Source: Closterium sp. NIES-65 (lineage: Eukaryota > Streptophyta > Zygnematophyceae > Desmidiales > Closteriaceae). From it: a stretch of 64,000 bases of DNA. Below, piece after piece: positions 61,701 to 64,000 of the stretch. Location: positions 1-64,000 of the forward strand of contig CANXME010000234.1 of assembly GCA_948144175.1 (NCBI GenBank), in the 5' to 3' direction. The notes beneath the pieces are model-generated. The model did not search any database. It was not told the DNA's origin and saw only the letters and a list, made by a program, of their open reading frames with translations. Both the position numbers and the translations under genes were made by a program. Within the stretch, counting starts at the first letter, position 1. Each line of letters opens with the position of its first letter.

Positions 61701-64000
61701 CAGGCAAGCTCCTCGACCAGACAAGCTCCTGGACCACACAAGCTCCTGGACCAGGCACGCTCGTGGACTAGGCACGCTCCGGGACCAGGCACGCTCCTGG
61801 ACCAGGCAAGCTCCTCGACGAGGCAAGCTCCTGGACCACGCAAGCTCTTGGACCAGGCACGCTCCTTGACCTGGCAAGCTCTTGGACCAGGAACGCTTTT
61901 GGACCAAGCAAGTTCCTGGACCAGGCAAGCTCGTGGACCACGCAAGCTCTTGGACCAGGCACGCTCCTCGACCAGGCAAGCTCTTGGACTAGGCAGGCTT
62001 CTGGACCAAGCAAGCTCCTGGACCAGGCAAGCTCTTGGACCATGCATGCTCCTGGACAAGGCAAGCTCTTGGACCAGGCAAGCTCCTGGTCCAGGCAAGC
62101 TCTTGGACGAGGCAAGCTGTTGGACAAGGCAAGCTCCTGGACCAGGCAAGCTCCTGGACCAAGCACGCTCATTGACCAGGCACGCTCTTGGACCAGGCAA
62201 GCTCTTGGACAAGGCAGGCTCGTGGACCAGGCAAGCTCTTGGACCATGCATGCTCCTGGACAATGCAAGCTCCTGGACCAGGCAAGCTCCTGGTCCAGGC
62301 AAGCTCTTGGACCACGCAAGCTCTTGGACCACACAAGCTCCTGGACCAGACACGCTCGCGGACCAGGCATGCTCCTGGACCAGGCAGGCTCCTGGACCAG
62401 GCAAGCTCCTGGACCAGGCAAGCTCCTGGACCACGCAAGCTCTTGGACCAGGCACGCTCCAGGACCAGGCAAGCTCTTGGACCAGGCACGCTCCTCGACC
62501 AGGCAAGCTCTTCGACCAAGCAAGCTCCTGGATCAGGCAAGCTCGTGGACCACGCAAGCTCATGGACCAGGCACGCTCCTGGACCAGGCAAGCTCCTAGA
62601 CCAAGCAAGCCCCTGGACCAGGCAAGCTCCTGGACCAGGATAACTCGTGGACCAAGCACGCTCCTCGAGCAGGCAAGATCCTGGACGAGGCACGTTCGTG
62701 GACTAGGCACGTTCTTGGACCAGGCACGCTTCTGGACCAAGCAAGCTCCTGGGCCAGGCAAGCTCGTGGACCACGCAAGCTCTTGGACCAGGAACGCTCC
62801 TCGACCAGGCAAGCTCTTGGACCAAGAACGCTTCTCGACCGAGCAAGCTCCTGGACCAGGCAATCTCCTGGACCATGCACGCTCCTAGACCAGGCAAGCT
62901 CCTGGACCAGGCAAGCTCCTGAACTAGGCAAGCTCTTGGACCAGGCAAGCTCCGTGACCATGCAAGCTCTTGGACCAGGCACGCTTCTAGACCAAGCAAG
63001 CTCCTGGACCAGGCAAGCTCCTGGACCATGCACGCTCTTGGACCAAGCAAGCTCCTTGACCAGGCAACCTCCTGGACCAGGCAAGCTCCTGGACCAGGCA
63101 AGCTCCTGGACGAGGCAAGCTCCTGGACCAAGCAAGCTCTTGGACCAGGCAAGCTCCTGGACCATGCACGCTCCTAGACCAGGCAAGCTTCTGGACCAGG
63201 CAAGCTCTTGGACTAGGCACGCTCCTGGACCAGGCAAGCTCCTGGACCAGGCAAGCTCCTGGACCAGGCAAACTCCTGGACCAGGCAAACTCGTGGATGA
63301 GGCACGATTCTGGACGAGGCAAGATCCTGGACCAGGCAAGCTCCTAGACCAGGCACGCTCCTGGACCAGGCAATCTTCTGGACCAGGCAAGCTCCAGGAC
63401 CACGCAAGCTCTAAGACCAGGTAAGCGCTTGGACCAGGCAAGCTCGTGGACCATGCACGCTCTTGGACCAGGCAAGCTCCTAGACCAGGAAAGCTCCTGG
63501 ACCAGGCAAGCTCCTAGACCAGGCAAGCGGCTGGACCAGGCAATCTCTTGGACCATGCACGCTCCTAGACTAGGCAAGCTCCTGGACCAGGCAAGCTCCT
63601 GGACTAGGCAAGCTCTTGGACCAGGCAAGCTCTTGGACCAGGCAAGCTCCTGGACCAGGCAAGCTCCTGGACCAGGCAAGCTCCTGGACCAGGCACGCTC
63701 GTGGACCAGGCACGCTCCTGGACCAGGCAAGCTCTTGGACCTGGCAGGCTCGTGGACCAGGCAAGCTCTTGGACCAGGCAAGCTCCTCGATCAAGGAAGC
63801 TTTTAGACCACGCAAGCTCCTGGACCAGGCAAGCTCGTGGACCAGGCACGCTCCTGGACCAGGCACGCTCCTGATCTTAGCAAGCTCCTAGACCAGGCAA
63901 GCTCCTAGACCAGGCAAGCTCTTGGACCAGGCAAGCTCTTGGATCAAGCAAGCTCCTAGACCAGGCAAGCTCCTGGACCAGGCAAGCTCCTGGACCACGC
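55725..64000 (-). repeat. 17-bp satellite array, inverted orientation, running off the window
   Basis: About 487 units of AGGCAAGCTCCTGGACC, the reverse complement of the preceding array, with the same set of variants (CTCGTGG, CTCTTGG, CTCCTAG, GCACGCT). It continues to the last base, so the true end lies outside. Open frames of up to 864 codons on the minus strand and 759 on the plus strand overlap across the same DNA and are satellite by-products. Confidence 0.97.

Noticed and set aside
60269..62888. Opposed frames of 864 (minus) and 759 (plus) codons as genes in the 17-bp array
   Set aside because: They overlap on opposite strands and are pure 17-residue repeats produced by a satellite unit with no stop in any frame.
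38847..64000. 17-bp unit as a CENP-B box
   Set aside because: Only the length agrees. The unit lacks the TTCG...CGGG core of the CENP-B box, so a centromeric role cannot be claimed from this.
55714..64000. Recent long palindrome (for example sister-chromatid fusion)
   Set aside because: Only the central 21 bp are symmetric. The order of unit variants on the two arms differs immediately beyond it.

Overview
The window looks like repeat-dense heterochromatin from a eukaryotic nuclear genome, most likely a streptophyte (land plant or charophyte alga). The lineage call rests on one Ty1/copia retrotransposon: its primer-binding site (TGGTATCAGAGCC on the minus strand) matches the initiator tRNA-Met 3' end used by plant copia elements, and its polyprotein has the copia domain order gag, protease, integrase, RT/RNase H. 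I see no host gene, tRNA, rRNA, CRISPR array or bacterial-type operon. About 88% of the window is three tandem repeats with units of 28, 20 and 17 bp.

Layout. 1-3007: 28-bp satellite with the G-rich strand on top, interrupted by a solo LTR of an unassigned family (698-1725, 5-bp target duplication AGAAT). 3008-5190: 20-bp satellite, about 109 units. 5191-38846: the 28-bp satellite again but inverted (C-rich strand on top). It is interrupted by a solo copia LTR (12357-13156, target duplication GCTTT) and by a two-LTR copia element on the minus strand (17335-23083). 38847-55724: 17-bp satellite GGTCCAGGAGCTTGCCT. 55725-64000: the same 17-bp satellite inverted, head to head at position 55724.

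The only protein-coding gene is the copia gag-pol. It is intact through gag, CCHC, protease and integrase. It then loses the RT core (including the catalytic Asp-Asp box) and the start of RNase H by an internal deletion, is frameshifted at the junction, and has a TAG stop in the RNase H remnant. It cannot encode reverse transcriptase. Its two LTRs differ by roughly 12% outside a 123-bp core, it has no target duplication, and its 3' LTR is closer to the solo LTR at 12357 than to its own 5' LTR. It is therefore probably a recombinant of two insertions.

The very long open frames (up to 2,566 codons) are a by-product of the satellites. The C-rich strand of the 28-bp unit and both strands of the 17-bp unit have no stop in any frame, and because neither 28 nor 17 is divisible by 3, every frame reads the same peptide in rotated phase. 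I do not annotate them as genes. The most informative signals are the repeat architecture (higher-order repeats, inversions, segmental copies and pre-insertion sites preserved in paralogous units), the chimeric copia element, and a strongly conserved hairpin-bearing core in its LTRs. I found no convincing new gene-encoded system.
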